Part shown: positions 15,006 to 22,688 of the stretch, piece by piece
Position numbering within the stretch: position 1 is the stretch's first letter
Layout: each line of letters opens with the position of its first letter
IMG/VR virus record: IMGVR_UViG_3300031566_005172
Location: 1-39,901 of that record
Length of the DNA stretch: 39,901 bases
DNA from: a virus
Direction: 5' to 3' (one strand)
Made by a program: the position numbers and the translations under genes
Notes under the pieces: generated by a model
The model's input: the letters and a program-made list of their open reading frames with translations, nothing else
The model's database searches: none
Told to the model about the DNA's origin: nothing

Positions 15006-15881
15006 ATGAAACAGCTTGCGTTGCTACTCGTTGCCGTGCTGCTGGTCGTGCAGTGCGCTGGATGTGAGGCGGAAACTCCAGAGCCAACGCCTGTCCCAGC
15101 CACGTCGACGGCCCTTCCCACCGACGTACCCGAACCGACCCCGACGGATACCGCCACGCCGGAACCGACACCCACTCCCACGAAAACAGTCGAGCCTACT
15201 CCTGATCTGGTCGCGGCTACGTGTGTCGAGGTCATCGATGGCGACACGATCAAGGTGGACATCGACGGCACTGTGTACAGAGTTCGGTACATCGGCATCG
15301 ATTGCCCAGAGATGGGCCAGCAGTTCGGGGGCGAGGCATCCGAGGCGAATCGGCTGCTCGTGGAAGGGCAGGAGCTGCTTCTCGAGAAGGACGTCTCTGA
15401 GGTCGACCGGTACGACCGGCTGTTGCGGTATGTCTACCTGGCTACCGGGATGTTTGTGAATGCCGAGCTCGTGCGCACTGGGTATGCGATCGCGAAGCAG
15501 TATCCGCCTGATGTGAAATACGCCGCTGAATTTGCCGAAATGCAGCGCGAGGCTGAAGACGACGGCCTACTGGGTTGGTTGACGCCAGTGCCGACGGTGG
15601 CACCAACCGCAATCCCGACACCCGTCGCGACCGCCGTGCCACCAACAGCTGTACCGGTTCCCACTGCCGTGCCACCAACGCCCGTTCCGGTTCCACCCAC
15701 GGCCGTACCGGCGCCGGTTCCGGACGCGAACTGCGACCCGGCTTACCCCCATGTTTGCATCCCCTCGCCACCGCCGGATCTGGACTGCGGGGATATACCC
15801 TACCGGCGGTTCAGGGTGCTCCCGCCGGATCCGCACGGATTTGACGCGGATAATGATGGCATTGGATGCGAGAGTGGGTAG
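15006..15881 (+). CDS. Secreted lipoprotein thermonuclease with Excalibur domain
   Basis: The protein has 291 residues, with GAGGAGGT before the ATG. Residues 1-20 are a lipoprotein signal ending in a candidate acylated Cys20 (the residue at -3 is Cys, unusual). A Pro/Thr/Glu-rich linker follows (21-68), then a staphylococcal-type nuclease domain (about 72-191) with 'VIDGDTIKVD', 'RYIGIDCPE' and 'DRYDRLLR', holding the calcium aspartates and active arginines. A second Pro/Val/Thr linker leads to an Excalibur calcium-binding motif ('DADNDGIGCE', about 278-289). It would degrade nucleic acid outside the cytoplasmic membrane. As it follows the repressor on the same strand it may be made in lysogens, perhaps attacking incoming DNA. 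Confidence 0.9.
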   Translation: MKQLALLLVAVLLVVQCAGCEAETPEPTPVPATSTALPTDVPEPTPTDTATPEPTPTPTKTVEPTPDLVAATCVEVIDGDTIKVDIDGTVYRVRYIGIDCPEMGQQFGGEASEANRLLVEGQELLLEKDVSEVDRYDRLLRYVYLATGMFVNAELVRTGYAIAKQYPPDVKYAAEFAEMQREAEDDGLLGWLTPVPTVAPTAIPTPVATAVPPTAVPVPTAVPPTPVPVPPTAVPAPVPDANCDPAYPHVCIPSPPPDLDCGDIPYRRFRVLPPDPHGFDADNDGIGCESG

Positions 15882-15934
15882 ATGGCTCGGCTGTTTAATG
15901 CAAACGGCCAGGGAGTGAGCAGCTGGTAACGAAC

Positions 15935-15961
15935 AGCCCCCGGCCTGAGCGGCCGGGGGCT
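15935..15961. terminator. Strong hairpin between convergent genes
   Basis: An 11-bp GC-rich stem, arms 15935-15945 and 15951-15961, closes around a 5-base loop. The rightward side is followed by TTGGGGG, the leftward side by no long U-tract. It lies between the nuclease gene and the convergent leftward gene at 15980, and probably serves both as a transcription barrier. Confidence 0.55.
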
Positions 15962-15979
15962 TGGGGGTGAGAAGGGGGA

Positions 15980-16693
15980 CTAGGGGTAGACAACGCCTCC
16001 GGGTACGTGCAGGCGATAGTCCTCGGGATTGAGATTTTCCGCGTCGTCGAGCCAGTCCTGGTCATCGTACTCGTGGAGCTCGATGTTGGCGGGGTCGATC
16101 TCGTCGTAGGCCAAAGGCCCCACGCAGCTGGTGACGGTGCCGCCCTCGATGCGGACGGCGTAGGTTTCGCCGGAGGCGAGGAGGTCCCAGTATTGGTACT
16201 CGGGCTGGGGGCCAGCGAGTTGGACGAGGGTGTATTCTCTCACAGCTTCTTGGTGCGCAATGTAGCCGGCACTGACCTCCACGACCGGCGCGTCGGTGGC
16301 GATAAGATGCCGGGGGGTGGCTGTGCCGCATCGAAAGCGGGGGCCGGTGACGAGGCGGGCGCGCTGGAGAATCTCCTGGCCGCGGGCGAGGATCGCGAGA
16401 TTCTCGGCGCGGGCATCCTCGGCGCCATCCATGCCGTGGAGAGCGTAAGTTGCTGCATCTTCGACTGTCGTTTGCTCTGCTTGAGCGATGGCCGCGCATG
16501 AGTCCGCGAACTGAGCATCAAGAACATCCTGTGTGCTGAACGTGTAATCTGTCATAGCGCTCCTTTCGGTTTCATATAGTCTGTCAATTGCCAATATGAG
16601 TGTCGCTGTCTCGCTGCTGTAGCGAGTCTTGAGCCAACCCAGCCGCTCGATCGTGGCTGGGGGGAACCGGAAGCTTTTGCTGATTCTGGTCAT
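15980..16693 (-). CDS. Protein with N-terminal ribbon-helix-helix-like segment and internal start
   Basis: The protein has 237 residues from the ATG at 16693 (GGAAGG upstream). The first 46 residues resemble a short ribbon-helix-helix-like regulator ('ISKSFRFPPATIERLGWLKTRY'). A second ATG in the same frame at 16555 has its own AAAGGAG and would give a 191-residue product. The remaining part is acidic with 'DEIDPANIELHEYDDQDWLDDAEN' character and no recognised domain. Two products, one with and one without the DNA-binding head, are possible. It is the last gene of a two-gene leftward operon. Confidence 0.65.
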   Translation of the reverse strand: MTRISKSFRFPPATIERLGWLKTRYSSETATLILAIDRLYETERSAMTDYTFSTQDVLDAQFADSCAAIAQAEQTTVEDAATYALHGMDGAEDARAENLAILARGQEILQRARLVTGPRFRCGTATPRHLIATDAPVVEVSAGYIAHQEAVREYTLVQLAGPQPEYQYWDLLASGETYAVRIEGGTVTSCVGPLAYDEIDPANIELHEYDDQDWLDDAENLNPEDYRLHVPGGVVYP

Positions 16694-16740
16694 CGGTTTT
16701 TCCTTCCCGCGTGTCGGATGCGCGGCCCCCGGTACCATTC

Positions 16741-17061
16741 TCACTCGTCGCCGAACAGATCCACCCGCTTCTGATACGCACGCTCGCTGGCGTATTGCTG
16801 TGCCTTGAGCTGCTTGCCGCGAGCTTTCGCTCTGCGCTCTGCCTTGATCTTGCAATCCTCGCACTCGCCGTCGTGCTCGCCGATCGCGTGCGTCAGTATC
16901 TCTGTGCCGCATATCCTGCACTTGAGAACCTGGAGGATGTGGATCTGCTTTATCTGCTCGCCATCCCGGTCGATGACGATGGTGAAGTGCAGCTGTGGGA
17001 ACAACTTGTGGAAGCTATCCCACAGTTCTTTTGCCTCTTCTCTCGTCTTTCTCGTCGCCAT
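16741..17061 (-). CDS. Small zinc-finger-like protein
   Basis: The protein has 106 residues, with AAGGAG before the ATG. CRICG (about residues 48-52) and CEDC (about 67-70) give a four-cysteine zinc site. N-terminal 'REEAKELWDSFHKLF' and C-terminal 'AERRAKARGKQLKAQQYASER' are charged helices. This resembles short DNA- or protein-binding zinc proteins. It heads an operon with the gene at 15980, read from the promoter at 17105-17133. Confidence 0.75.
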   Translation of the reverse strand: MATRKTREEAKELWDSFHKLFPQLHFTIVIDRDGEQIKQIHILQVLKCRICGTEILTHAIGEHDGECEDCKIKAERRAKARGKQLKAQQYASERAYQKRVDLFGDE

Positions 17062-17104
17062 TTTTGTCTCCTTGTGCTTGTGTGTGTGTCTCTTACCTAT
17101 CTAT

Positions 17105-17133
17105 AGTATAGTCCTGTTCTATACGCTTGTCAA
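17105..17133 (-). promoter_or_regulatory. Leftward promoter for the 17061 gene
   Basis: Minus strand TTGACA (17128-17133) and TATACT (17105-17110), 17 bases apart. It would start about 35 bases before the ATG at 17061. Confidence 0.7.
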
Positions 17134-17178
17134 GGATCTCATGTTCCGTATGGTGGGACGTTTTGGGAAACAGAGTAC

Positions 17179-17206
17179 TTGACACGTAGAACGCACGTGC
17201 TATACT
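17179..17206 (+). promoter_or_regulatory. Rightward promoter for the 17213 gene
   Basis: TTGACA (17179-17184) and TATACT (17201-17206), 16 bases apart. The hexamers are the same as in the divergent leftward promoter, about 70 bases away. The expected start site, about 17213, coincides with the GTG that begins the next gene. Confidence 0.7.
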
Positions 17207-17212
17207 GAGCAT

Positions 17213-17407
17213 GTGGAGAGAGCCAGGGAGATAATCGGTGAATCGAAACAGGTTGCAGATCGGGTCGATGCGCTCATACGGTTTCTGCGGCAGAACGCGG
17301 ATCGGATCAACAACACCACAAAACTCAAGATCGAATTCAACTGCGCGGGGCGTCACGTCACCCCGCGCATTACGTTTGTAGAGGAAGAGCGACCGTTCAA
17401 ATTCTAA
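17213..17407 (+). CDS. Small hypothetical protein, possibly leaderless
   Basis: The protein has 64 residues beginning with GTG seven bases beyond a -10 box, so it would be read from a leaderless mRNA. Residues 1-35 form an Arg/Asp/Glu-rich helix, followed by strands with 'LKIEFNCAGRHVTPRITFVEEE'. A competing GTG at 17238 in another frame gives a low-quality 48-aa peptide. No family was recognised. The strong terminator at 17445 shows it to be a single-gene transcript. Confidence 0.6.
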   Translation: MERAREIIGESKQVADRVDALIRFLRQNADRINNTTKLKIEFNCAGRHVTPRITFVEEERPFKF

Positions 17408-17444
17408 TCGAATAGCCTGTTCCAATAGCACGGGTGTTAGCTAC

Positions 17445-17491
17445 AGCGCGCCCCTTTTCCGAGTTTCGGCTCGGGGAAGGGCGCGCTTTTT
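17445..17491 (+). terminator. Intrinsic terminator
   Basis: AGCGCGCCC pairs with GGGCGCGCT, extended inward by the CTTTTCCGAG/CTCGGGGAAG segment around a TTTCGG loop, followed by TTTTT. It is one of the clearest terminators in the window and ends the transcript from 17179. Genes from 17506 on must therefore be read through by antitermination or have another promoter. Confidence 0.85.
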
Positions 17492-17505
17492 CGTTTGGAG
17501 GCATT

Positions 17506-17706
17506 GTGGACGAGATCGTTGCGCTGTCCGAGGATGATCCATTCCGCAGGCTAACGGCAGCGATTCTGTTCCGGGCTGTGATGGATCTGAAATCGACACG
17601 TCAGGCGGTTGGCGCCAGACGGTTTTTGCGCAGTGCATGGGCCCAGCGGCTCTGCACTGGGTTGGACATCGACCACCAGGCGGTGATCGAGAAGCTGAAA
17701 CTCTAA
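17506..17706 (+). CDS. Small hypothetical protein before the lysis genes
   Basis: The protein has 66 residues starting from GTG with TTTGGAGG seven bases upstream; longer in-frame starts lie within the terminator. It is helical, with 'DDPFRRLTAAILFRAVMDLKSTRQAVGARRFLRS' and a C-terminal 'DHQAVIEKLKL', suggesting DNA-binding or packing helices. No family was recognised. It is the first gene of the late rightward block. Confidence 0.6.
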   Translation: MDEIVALSEDDPFRRLTAAILFRAVMDLKSTRQAVGARRFLRSAWAQRLCTGLDIDHQAVIEKLKL

Positions 17707-17719
17707 GGGGGTATGAGAA

Positions 17720-18100
17720 ATGGATGCAGCACTGCAACTGATAGCGAGTCAGGTGAAGATTGTCGCGTTGCTGATGTTTGCCGCGTTTGTGATCGAGGCG
17801 ATCGTCGAATATCTGGCGGCAAGTTGGCTCAAGGTGGTGATCAAGGACGCTGAGTGGCGAGCGGTTGTACTCCGGTGGACTGCTGGAGCCGTCGGCGTCT
17901 TCTTTTGTGCGATTTGGGGCGTCGATCTGATGAGCGCGGTTGTCAGTGCGTTTGGGTTTGAACCACTCCACACGCAGACGGCGTTCTGGTTCGGCATCGT
18001 GATGACCGGCCTGATGATCGGGCGCGGCGCGAACTGGTTGCACGATCTGGCCAGGCGGTGGTTCGGATTGGATCAGAACCTGCCATTCGTAGCTCAATAG
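17720..18100 (+). CDS. Holin-like membrane protein
   Basis: The protein has 126 residues with three predicted membrane helices (about residues 10-33, 48-70 and 85-103), charged loops and a short tail. GGGGG precedes the ATG. The size and topology are those of a class I holin, which would form lesions to release or activate the lysin. The assignment depends on topology and on the lysin gene two genes downstream. Confidence 0.7.
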   Translation: MDAALQLIASQVKIVALLMFAAFVIEAIVEYLAASWLKVVIKDAEWRAVVLRWTAGAVGVFFCAIWGVDLMSAVVSAFGFEPLHTQTAFWFGIVMTGLMIGRGANWLHDLARRWFGLDQNLPFVAQ

Positions 18101-18114
18101 ACACGGAGGCCCAG

Positions 18115-18378
18115 ATGGACATTGCGGCAGGGATCGCGCTGGTAGTCTCAATCGTAGGAATCACGATATCTGTACTGAATGCGCGATCTTCGGCGCGCAC
18201 AGATGAAGTGAGCACCCTGACCGACATTATTCATGCGTTGCAGGGCAGGGTTGATGCTCTCGAGATAGAAGTCCAGAAGTGGCAGCGGCGCTACAAGGCG
18301 CTCTGCGACTGGGTGCGTGGCAAGGGGTTGGACCCAGACGAGGCAGAGTTGATGCAGTTTGAGGATGAGGGTGGATGA
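18115..18378 (+). CDS. N-terminal membrane anchor plus coiled coil (lysis accessory)
   Basis: The protein has 87 residues with GGAGG before the ATG at 18115. Residues 1-23 form one membrane helix, residues about 25-65 a coiled coil, followed by an acidic tail. Its layout resembles spanin-type or XhlA-like lysis accessories, though XhlA has its anchor at the other end. It overlaps the lysin by 4 bases (ATGA). A second holin or antiholin is the alternative. Confidence 0.6.
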   Translation: MDIAAGIALVVSIVGITISVLNARSSARTDEVSTLTDIIHALQGRVDALEIEVQKWQRRYKALCDWVRGKGLDPDEAELMQFEDEGG

Positions 18379-21300
18379 TGGATTACACGCTGAACCGGAT
18401 CGAGACGGACGGGTTCGAGCAGGAGTGGGTCGAGGACCACGGTCACGACGTGCTGGTGGTGACGGAGCCGGGCGGCCCGGCCGCGCTGCGCGCGATTGGC
18501 AGTATCTTCGATCAACCCGGCTGGCTATTCTGGATGCACCACGTCCCCGACGTCTGGGATCAGCCCGAGGCGCGCGATGCGTGGGTCAAGAACGATTCCC
18601 GGCGTGTTCGTACCGGCGCCAAGGCGGCGATGTGGTTCACGGTCTGGCGAAAACATCGCGCCGGCATGTTGCGCAAGATCGCCGTCCTCCCCGGCCAGCA
18701 CGTGACATTCAGTTTCTATGCTCACTGCTGGTCCAACGGCCTCTCCGCACATCTCGATGATCCGTACTGGTCCGATGGAGCTGGTAATGTGATTGTCGAT
18801 TGGCTGGAGGCTGACGTTCTCCCTCGAGGGACTGGCAACCCGGAGCACGACGCGATGAGCAACCTGGTGCTGCGTGCCGGCATCCATCCACGTGGAGGAC
18901 AGAACCCGCTCGATGACGTGATGATCTGGAGCGCCGGCCGGTGCATTTTCAACGGCTACTCTGCGCGCCCGATCTCGGTCTCGTGTATCGTGCCGGCAGG
19001 GGTGACCGAGATCACGGTGGTCATGGAGTCGATCGCCCACTATCCGTTCAAGCACAATGACGTCTACGTGGACAGCGCTTCGGTGACGATCGAGGATCCG
19101 GTCTCTGCGCAGCCGGTGGCGTCAGGGAGCAAGCTCGGGCTGCACATCCTCCAGAACGGCCCGGGCGTGGCGGAGTGCCTGGCCGCGAGGCCCGCCGTCG
19201 CCGTGTTCGATGGTGAATGGGGCCTGAGCTCGTCAATGCCGGCCGGGACGCTGTGCATCGGCACGATCTCACACACGTCGTTCGATGCCCAGCAGCTGTA
19301 CAACGATGGCAAGACGCCGGCCGCGGCGGCCAAATACCTGTTCGACAAGGATTGCGCGAAATACTATCTGCCTCATCCTCGAATCACTCACTGGACAGGC
19401 TGCAATGAGGCCGTGTGGACAACACGCGAGCAGATGAGCTGGTATGCACAGTTTGAGATCGAGCGCATCAAGCTACTGGCCACAATCGGGAAGGCCGCAG
19501 TGATCGGGGAGTTCGCCACGGGCACGCCAGAGTTTCAGCAATGGCCCGAGTTCCTGCCGGCGCTGCGGTATGGCGCTGATCACGGGGCCCTGCTGGGGTT
19601 GCACGAGTACAGCTGTCCCTGGATGTGGTGGATGACCGGCTCGTACCAGGTGGATCCGAACGAAGATCAGGGAGACGAGGGTTGGAGCACACTGCGCTAC
19701 CGCAAGGTGAAGCGGCAGATCCTGGAGCCCAATGGGATTAACATCCCGATCGTGATCACTGAGTGTGGCATCGATCCGGGCAGCAATCCAAAGCCGCCTG
19801 GGGCCCCAGCTGCGACCTGGAAAGGCCTTGGCGACTATTGGCGCGAGCACGACGGCAAAGAGGACAAAGCCGCATATTACGTAGAACAACTGATCTGGTA
19901 CGATGATGAGCTGCGCAAAGACAAGTACGTCAAAGGCGCGGCCATCTTCTGTGCTGGAAATTATGGGAAGCCCTGGTCAGATTTCGATATCGCAGGCAGC
20001 CCGGTGATCGAGGCCGTGACGCAGCGCGTCATGAGTGTCCTGGATCCGCCTTATATTCCAGAAGAACCACCTGAGGATCCGCCCCATGAACCGGGCCGTG
20101 GGGCCCCTCGCGTGCAGTACAAGAGCCGTGTGAACGTTGTCCCTGCGGACGCGACTGAAGAGCAGGCAATCGCTATTTTCGCCGAAGGTTGGCGTAGAAG
20201 CCGTGAGATGACCGGTGGCAGCTATGACCAGGCCGGAATCGGTGACCTTGACGAGCGGACGGCGGCTCTGTATGGCATCGATCGAGACGACCAGCAGGAA
20301 TACATTGATTTCTATGTTGACTACTATCCGGGCGTCACAGTAGAGTTTGCCCCGCTGCCGGGCGAACTCTCTGAGCTGAAATTGGCCTATCCTAGCACGC
20401 ATATGCCCCCCGTGATAACGTCCAAATTCAACGAAAACCGCGGGACGTACATCCACAAGGGGCTTGATCTGCGTTCCTCTTGGCGCGTGTGGCGTGACAA
20501 ACTGATCTGCGCGCTGACTGGCGAGGTGATCACGTCCTCGGACATTGGCAGCGGCTACGGCATACAGGTGCGCACGGAAACGATCCTGGGTGATGGCCGC
20601 CAGGTGCTGATTCGTTATGCTCATCTCGTCGACGGCGACCGTGTCGCAGTTGGTGATCATGTCGCGGTGGGTGACGTGATCGGCTTGCCGGACAGCACGG
20701 GTAATTCTACCGCCGATCATCTGCACTTCGACGTCAAGATCGACGGGGAATACGTCGATCCTGAACCGCTGATCGATTGGCCGGCAGAGAAGCCTGAGCC
20801 ACCGGCGAATGGAGCAATCCGCGGCGTGCATGGCGCCCCTGTGACGTTTCCTCCATCAGATCAAACGTTCTGGCTCCAGGAGCTGAAGGCCATGGGGATC
20901 TACTGGTACAAGGACATGTCGTGTGATGTGTCCTGGTGCAAACGGCTTTTGGATGCTGGCATAGAGCCCGTCGTGCGGCTGTACCAGGGAGAGCAGTTCC
21001 CAGGCCGGCTATCAAATGACCGATTTGAAGCGGCCCGGCGCCTGATCGATGCGGGTGTGTTCTACTTCGAGATCGGCAATGAGCCGAATTTGACGTGCGA
21101 GTGGAAGTCCAGCTACAAAGACCAGGTCGACTGGCACAATGATGATCTCGTCAGGCAGGTTGCATACAACTGGTGGCTGGATGCTCAGAAGATCGCTGCA
21201 ATGGGCGGCAAGCCGAGCCTGTACGCGATGGCCCCCACAGAGCGATCCGGCGGATGCAATGAGCGCTATTCGTCCGTGCGTTGGCTGGAGAAGTATTTGG

Positions 21301-21761
21301 CTGCGCTGCACAAGATCACGCCAATGACGATTGTTGATCTGGTGGAATCGGGGGACGTGTGGATGGCCGTGCACGTATCTCCGTTTGATCGCCCGTTTCT
21401 CTACGATCCATACGTGAACGGGCCTCATCCTGATGATATGTGCCTGCGGGCATTCGAGGTCTATGGTGCCATCGCAGAGGTGGCCCTGGGCGTGCTTCCC
21501 CTGATGATCAGCACCGAGGGCGGTCTGTACAGTCCTGAGCATCTGGACTTTCTGGGATGGACCCCCTATTCAGAAAACGAGTGGGCGGACCGTATGCCTG
21601 AGATGTTCGAATTCATCGCAGAACAGTACCCCTACGTCCTGGGGATGTGTCCGTGGATCCTCACAGATCTGGGGGTGGCAGATCCGCGTTGGTTGAACAA
21701 TGGCTGGTACCGTGGCGTTGAGCCCCGGCCTGTGGCGCTGGCCCTGCGGAGGACGCACTGA
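18375..21761 (+). CDS. 1128-aa lysin: glycosidase barrel - M23 peptidase - glycosidase barrel
   Basis: An N-terminal beta-rich region (about residues 1-240) resembles a carbohydrate-binding module. Residues about 250-570 look like a clan GH-A TIM barrel, with 'GCNEA' (acid/base Glu345) and 'ITECG' (nucleophile Glu463). A Pro-rich linker leads to an M23/LytM peptidase (about 660-800) with 'HKGLDL' (His694, Asp698) and 'HLHFD' (His782, His784), the zinc ligands. A second GH-A-like barrel (about 820-1128) has 'GNEPN' (Glu903) and 'STEGG' (Glu1048). All three sites look intact. It sits behind a holin-like gene and overlaps the HNH start by one base (TGATG). A secreted tail lysin is the alternative, but no tail genes are adjacent. 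No signal peptide is seen. Confidence 0.85.
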   Translation: MMDYTLNRIETDGFEQEWVEDHGHDVLVVTEPGGPAALRAIGSIFDQPGWLFWMHHVPDVWDQPEARDAWVKNDSRRVRTGAKAAMWFTVWRKHRAGMLRKIAVLPGQHVTFSFYAHCWSNGLSAHLDDPYWSDGAGNVIVDWLEADVLPRGTGNPEHDAMSNLVLRAGIHPRGGQNPLDDVMIWSAGRCIFNGYSARPISVSCIVPAGVTEITVVMESIAHYPFKHNDVYVDSASVTIEDPVSAQPVASGSKLGLHILQNGPGVAECLAARPAVAVFDGEWGLSSSMPAGTLCIGTISHTSFDAQQLYNDGKTPAAAAKYLFDKDCAKYYLPHPRITHWTGCNEAVWTTREQMSWYAQFEIERIKLLATIGKAAVIGEFATGTPEFQQWPEFLPALRYGADHGALLGLHEYSCPWMWWMTGSYQVDPNEDQGDEGWSTLRYRKVKRQILEPNGINIPIVITECGIDPGSNPKPPGAPAATWKGLGDYWREHDGKEDKAAYYVEQLIWYDDELRKDKYVKGAAIFCAGNYGKPWSDFDIAGSPVIEAVTQRVMSVLDPPYIPEEPPEDPPHEPGRGAPRVQYKSRVNVVPADATEEQAIAIFAEGWRRSREMTGGSYDQAGIGDLDERTAALYGIDRDDQQEYIDFYVDYYPGVTVEFAPLPGELSELKLAYPSTHMPPVITSKFNENRGTYIHKGLDLRSSWRVWRDKLICALTGEVITSSDIGSGYGIQVRTETILGDGRQVLIRYAHLVDGDRVAVGDHVAVGDVIGLPDSTGNSTADHLHFDVKIDGEYVDPEPLIDWPAEKPEPPANGAIRGVHGAPVTFPPSDQTFWLQELKAMGIYWYKDMSCDVSWCKRLLDAGIEPVVRLYQGEQFPGRLSNDRFEAARRLIDAGVFYFEIGNEPNLTCEWKSSYKDQVDWHNDDLVRQVAYNWWLDAQKIAAMGGKPSLYAMAPTERSGGCNERYSSVRWLEKYLAALHKITPMTIVDLVESGDVWMAVHVSPFDRPFLYDPYVNGPHPDDMCLRAFEVYGAIAEVALGVLPLMISTEGGLYSPEHLDFLGWTPYSENEWADRMPEMFEFIAEQYPYVLGMCPWILTDLGVADPRWLNNGWYRGVEPRPVALALRRTH

Positions 21762-22138
21762 TGCCCCGCCGCCCTGGGCGCCCCTGTGCGTGGCGCGGCT
21801 GTACCGCCCTGGTGCACGGTAAGGATCGCTACTGCACGACGCATCTGGCACAGGTGCGCAAGGAACAGGACGGTGAGAGAGGGTCATCTACAGCGCGCGG
21901 ATATGGCGCGAAATGGCGCGCGATTCGGGATGAATTCCTGAAGTATCACCCCTATTGTGCGCGGTGTGGGGCCCGTGCCACAACGGTGCATCACCGAAGC
22001 CGGAAACGTGCTGGTGGATCGGATGATGACGGCAACCTGGAGCCGCTGTGCACCCGGTGCCACAACAGCGAGACTATGCAGAATGATGTACCACGGGATG
22101 GGGGAGGGGCGTCAAAATCGCTAGATCAAAATCTCTAA
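21761..22138 (+). CDS. HNH endonuclease (packaging-associated)
   Basis: The protein has 125 residues. 'PYCARCGARATTVHHRSRK' and 'NLEPLCTRCHNSET' (about residues 65-110) supply the zinc-binding cysteines and the HNH histidines and asparagine. N-terminal 'CAWRGCTALV' and 'YCTTH' form an extra cysteine cluster. Such HNH proteins lie immediately beside terminase genes and are needed by some phages to cut at cos sites together with the terminase. Only 46 bases separate it from the small terminase gene. Confidence 0.9.
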   Translation: MPRRPGRPCAWRGCTALVHGKDRYCTTHLAQVRKEQDGERGSSTARGYGAKWRAIRDEFLKYHPYCARCGARATTVHHRSRKRAGGSDDDGNLEPLCTRCHNSETMQNDVPRDGGGASKSLDQNL

Positions 22139-22184
22139 AAGACCGTTCGGGTAGGTAGACTTTTCTGGGTACGGGATAGGGGAC

Positions 22185-22688
22185 ATGCCAGGGCCACAGC
22201 CAAAGGACGCGCAATTGAGGCAGCGGCGGAACAAAAAAGCGACTCGCGCGATATTTTCGCGGAATGTCGCGCCGCGCAAACGCGCTCCGTCTCTGCCGGC
22301 GCGAGGCGAGAGGCTGGAGTGGCAGAAGCTGACACGGGCGTGGTGGCACGACCTGTGGCATTCCCCGATGGCGGACGAATACCTCCGGGCCGACGAGCAT
22401 GCGCTGTTCAGGCTGGCGGTGTTGATCGACATGTTCTGGACGGCCCCGAGCAAGGACATCGCGGCTGAGATCCGGCTGCAGCAGCAGGCGTTCGGGCTGA
22501 CGCCTCTCGATAGGCGCCGGCTGGAGTGGTCGATCGAGCAGGTGACCGCGGCGCAGAGCAGGACGCACGCGCGGCGTGAAGTGCAGGAGAAGTCGGAGGC
22601 GCAACGGCAGCATGATCCGCGCGAGCTGTTGAGGCAGAACCCGAAGGACATCGATTTGGACTCAGGCGATATTCCGGTGGTCGGATAA
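22185..22688 (+). CDS. terS: Terminase small subunit
   Basis: The protein has 167 residues. The start 'MPGPQPKDAQLRQRRNKKATRA' pattern, a central helical region with 'DEHALFRLAVLIDMFW' and a C-terminal 'GLTPLDRRRLEWSIE' segment match the P27-type small terminase group. It would recognise the packaging site and recruit the large subunit. It lies between HNH and terL, the usual order, and its stop shares a base with the terL start (TAATG). Confidence 0.85.
   Translation: MPGPQPKDAQLRQRRNKKATRAIFSRNVAPRKRAPSLPARGERLEWQKLTRAWWHDLWHSPMADEYLRADEHALFRLAVLIDMFWTAPSKDIAAEIRLQQQAFGLTPLDRRRLEWSIEQVTAAQSRTHARREVQEKSEAQRQHDPRELLRQNPKDIDLDSGDIPVVG

Noticed and set aside
16694-16921. Upstream extension of the 15980 gene to a 313-residue protein
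   Set aside because: It would overlap the zinc-finger gene out of frame and reads as its shadow (Arg/Gln-rich), whereas the start at 16693 has a ribosome binding site.
19977-20831. 284-codon leftward frame opposite the lysin
   Set aside because: It is antisense to the M23 domain, whose motifs are on the plus strand; composition (many His, Arg, Ile) is typical of a shadow.
22139-22184. Cos site between HNH and small terminase
   Set aside because: The location is plausible, but the 46 bases show no dyad or known cos pattern, so it is not called.
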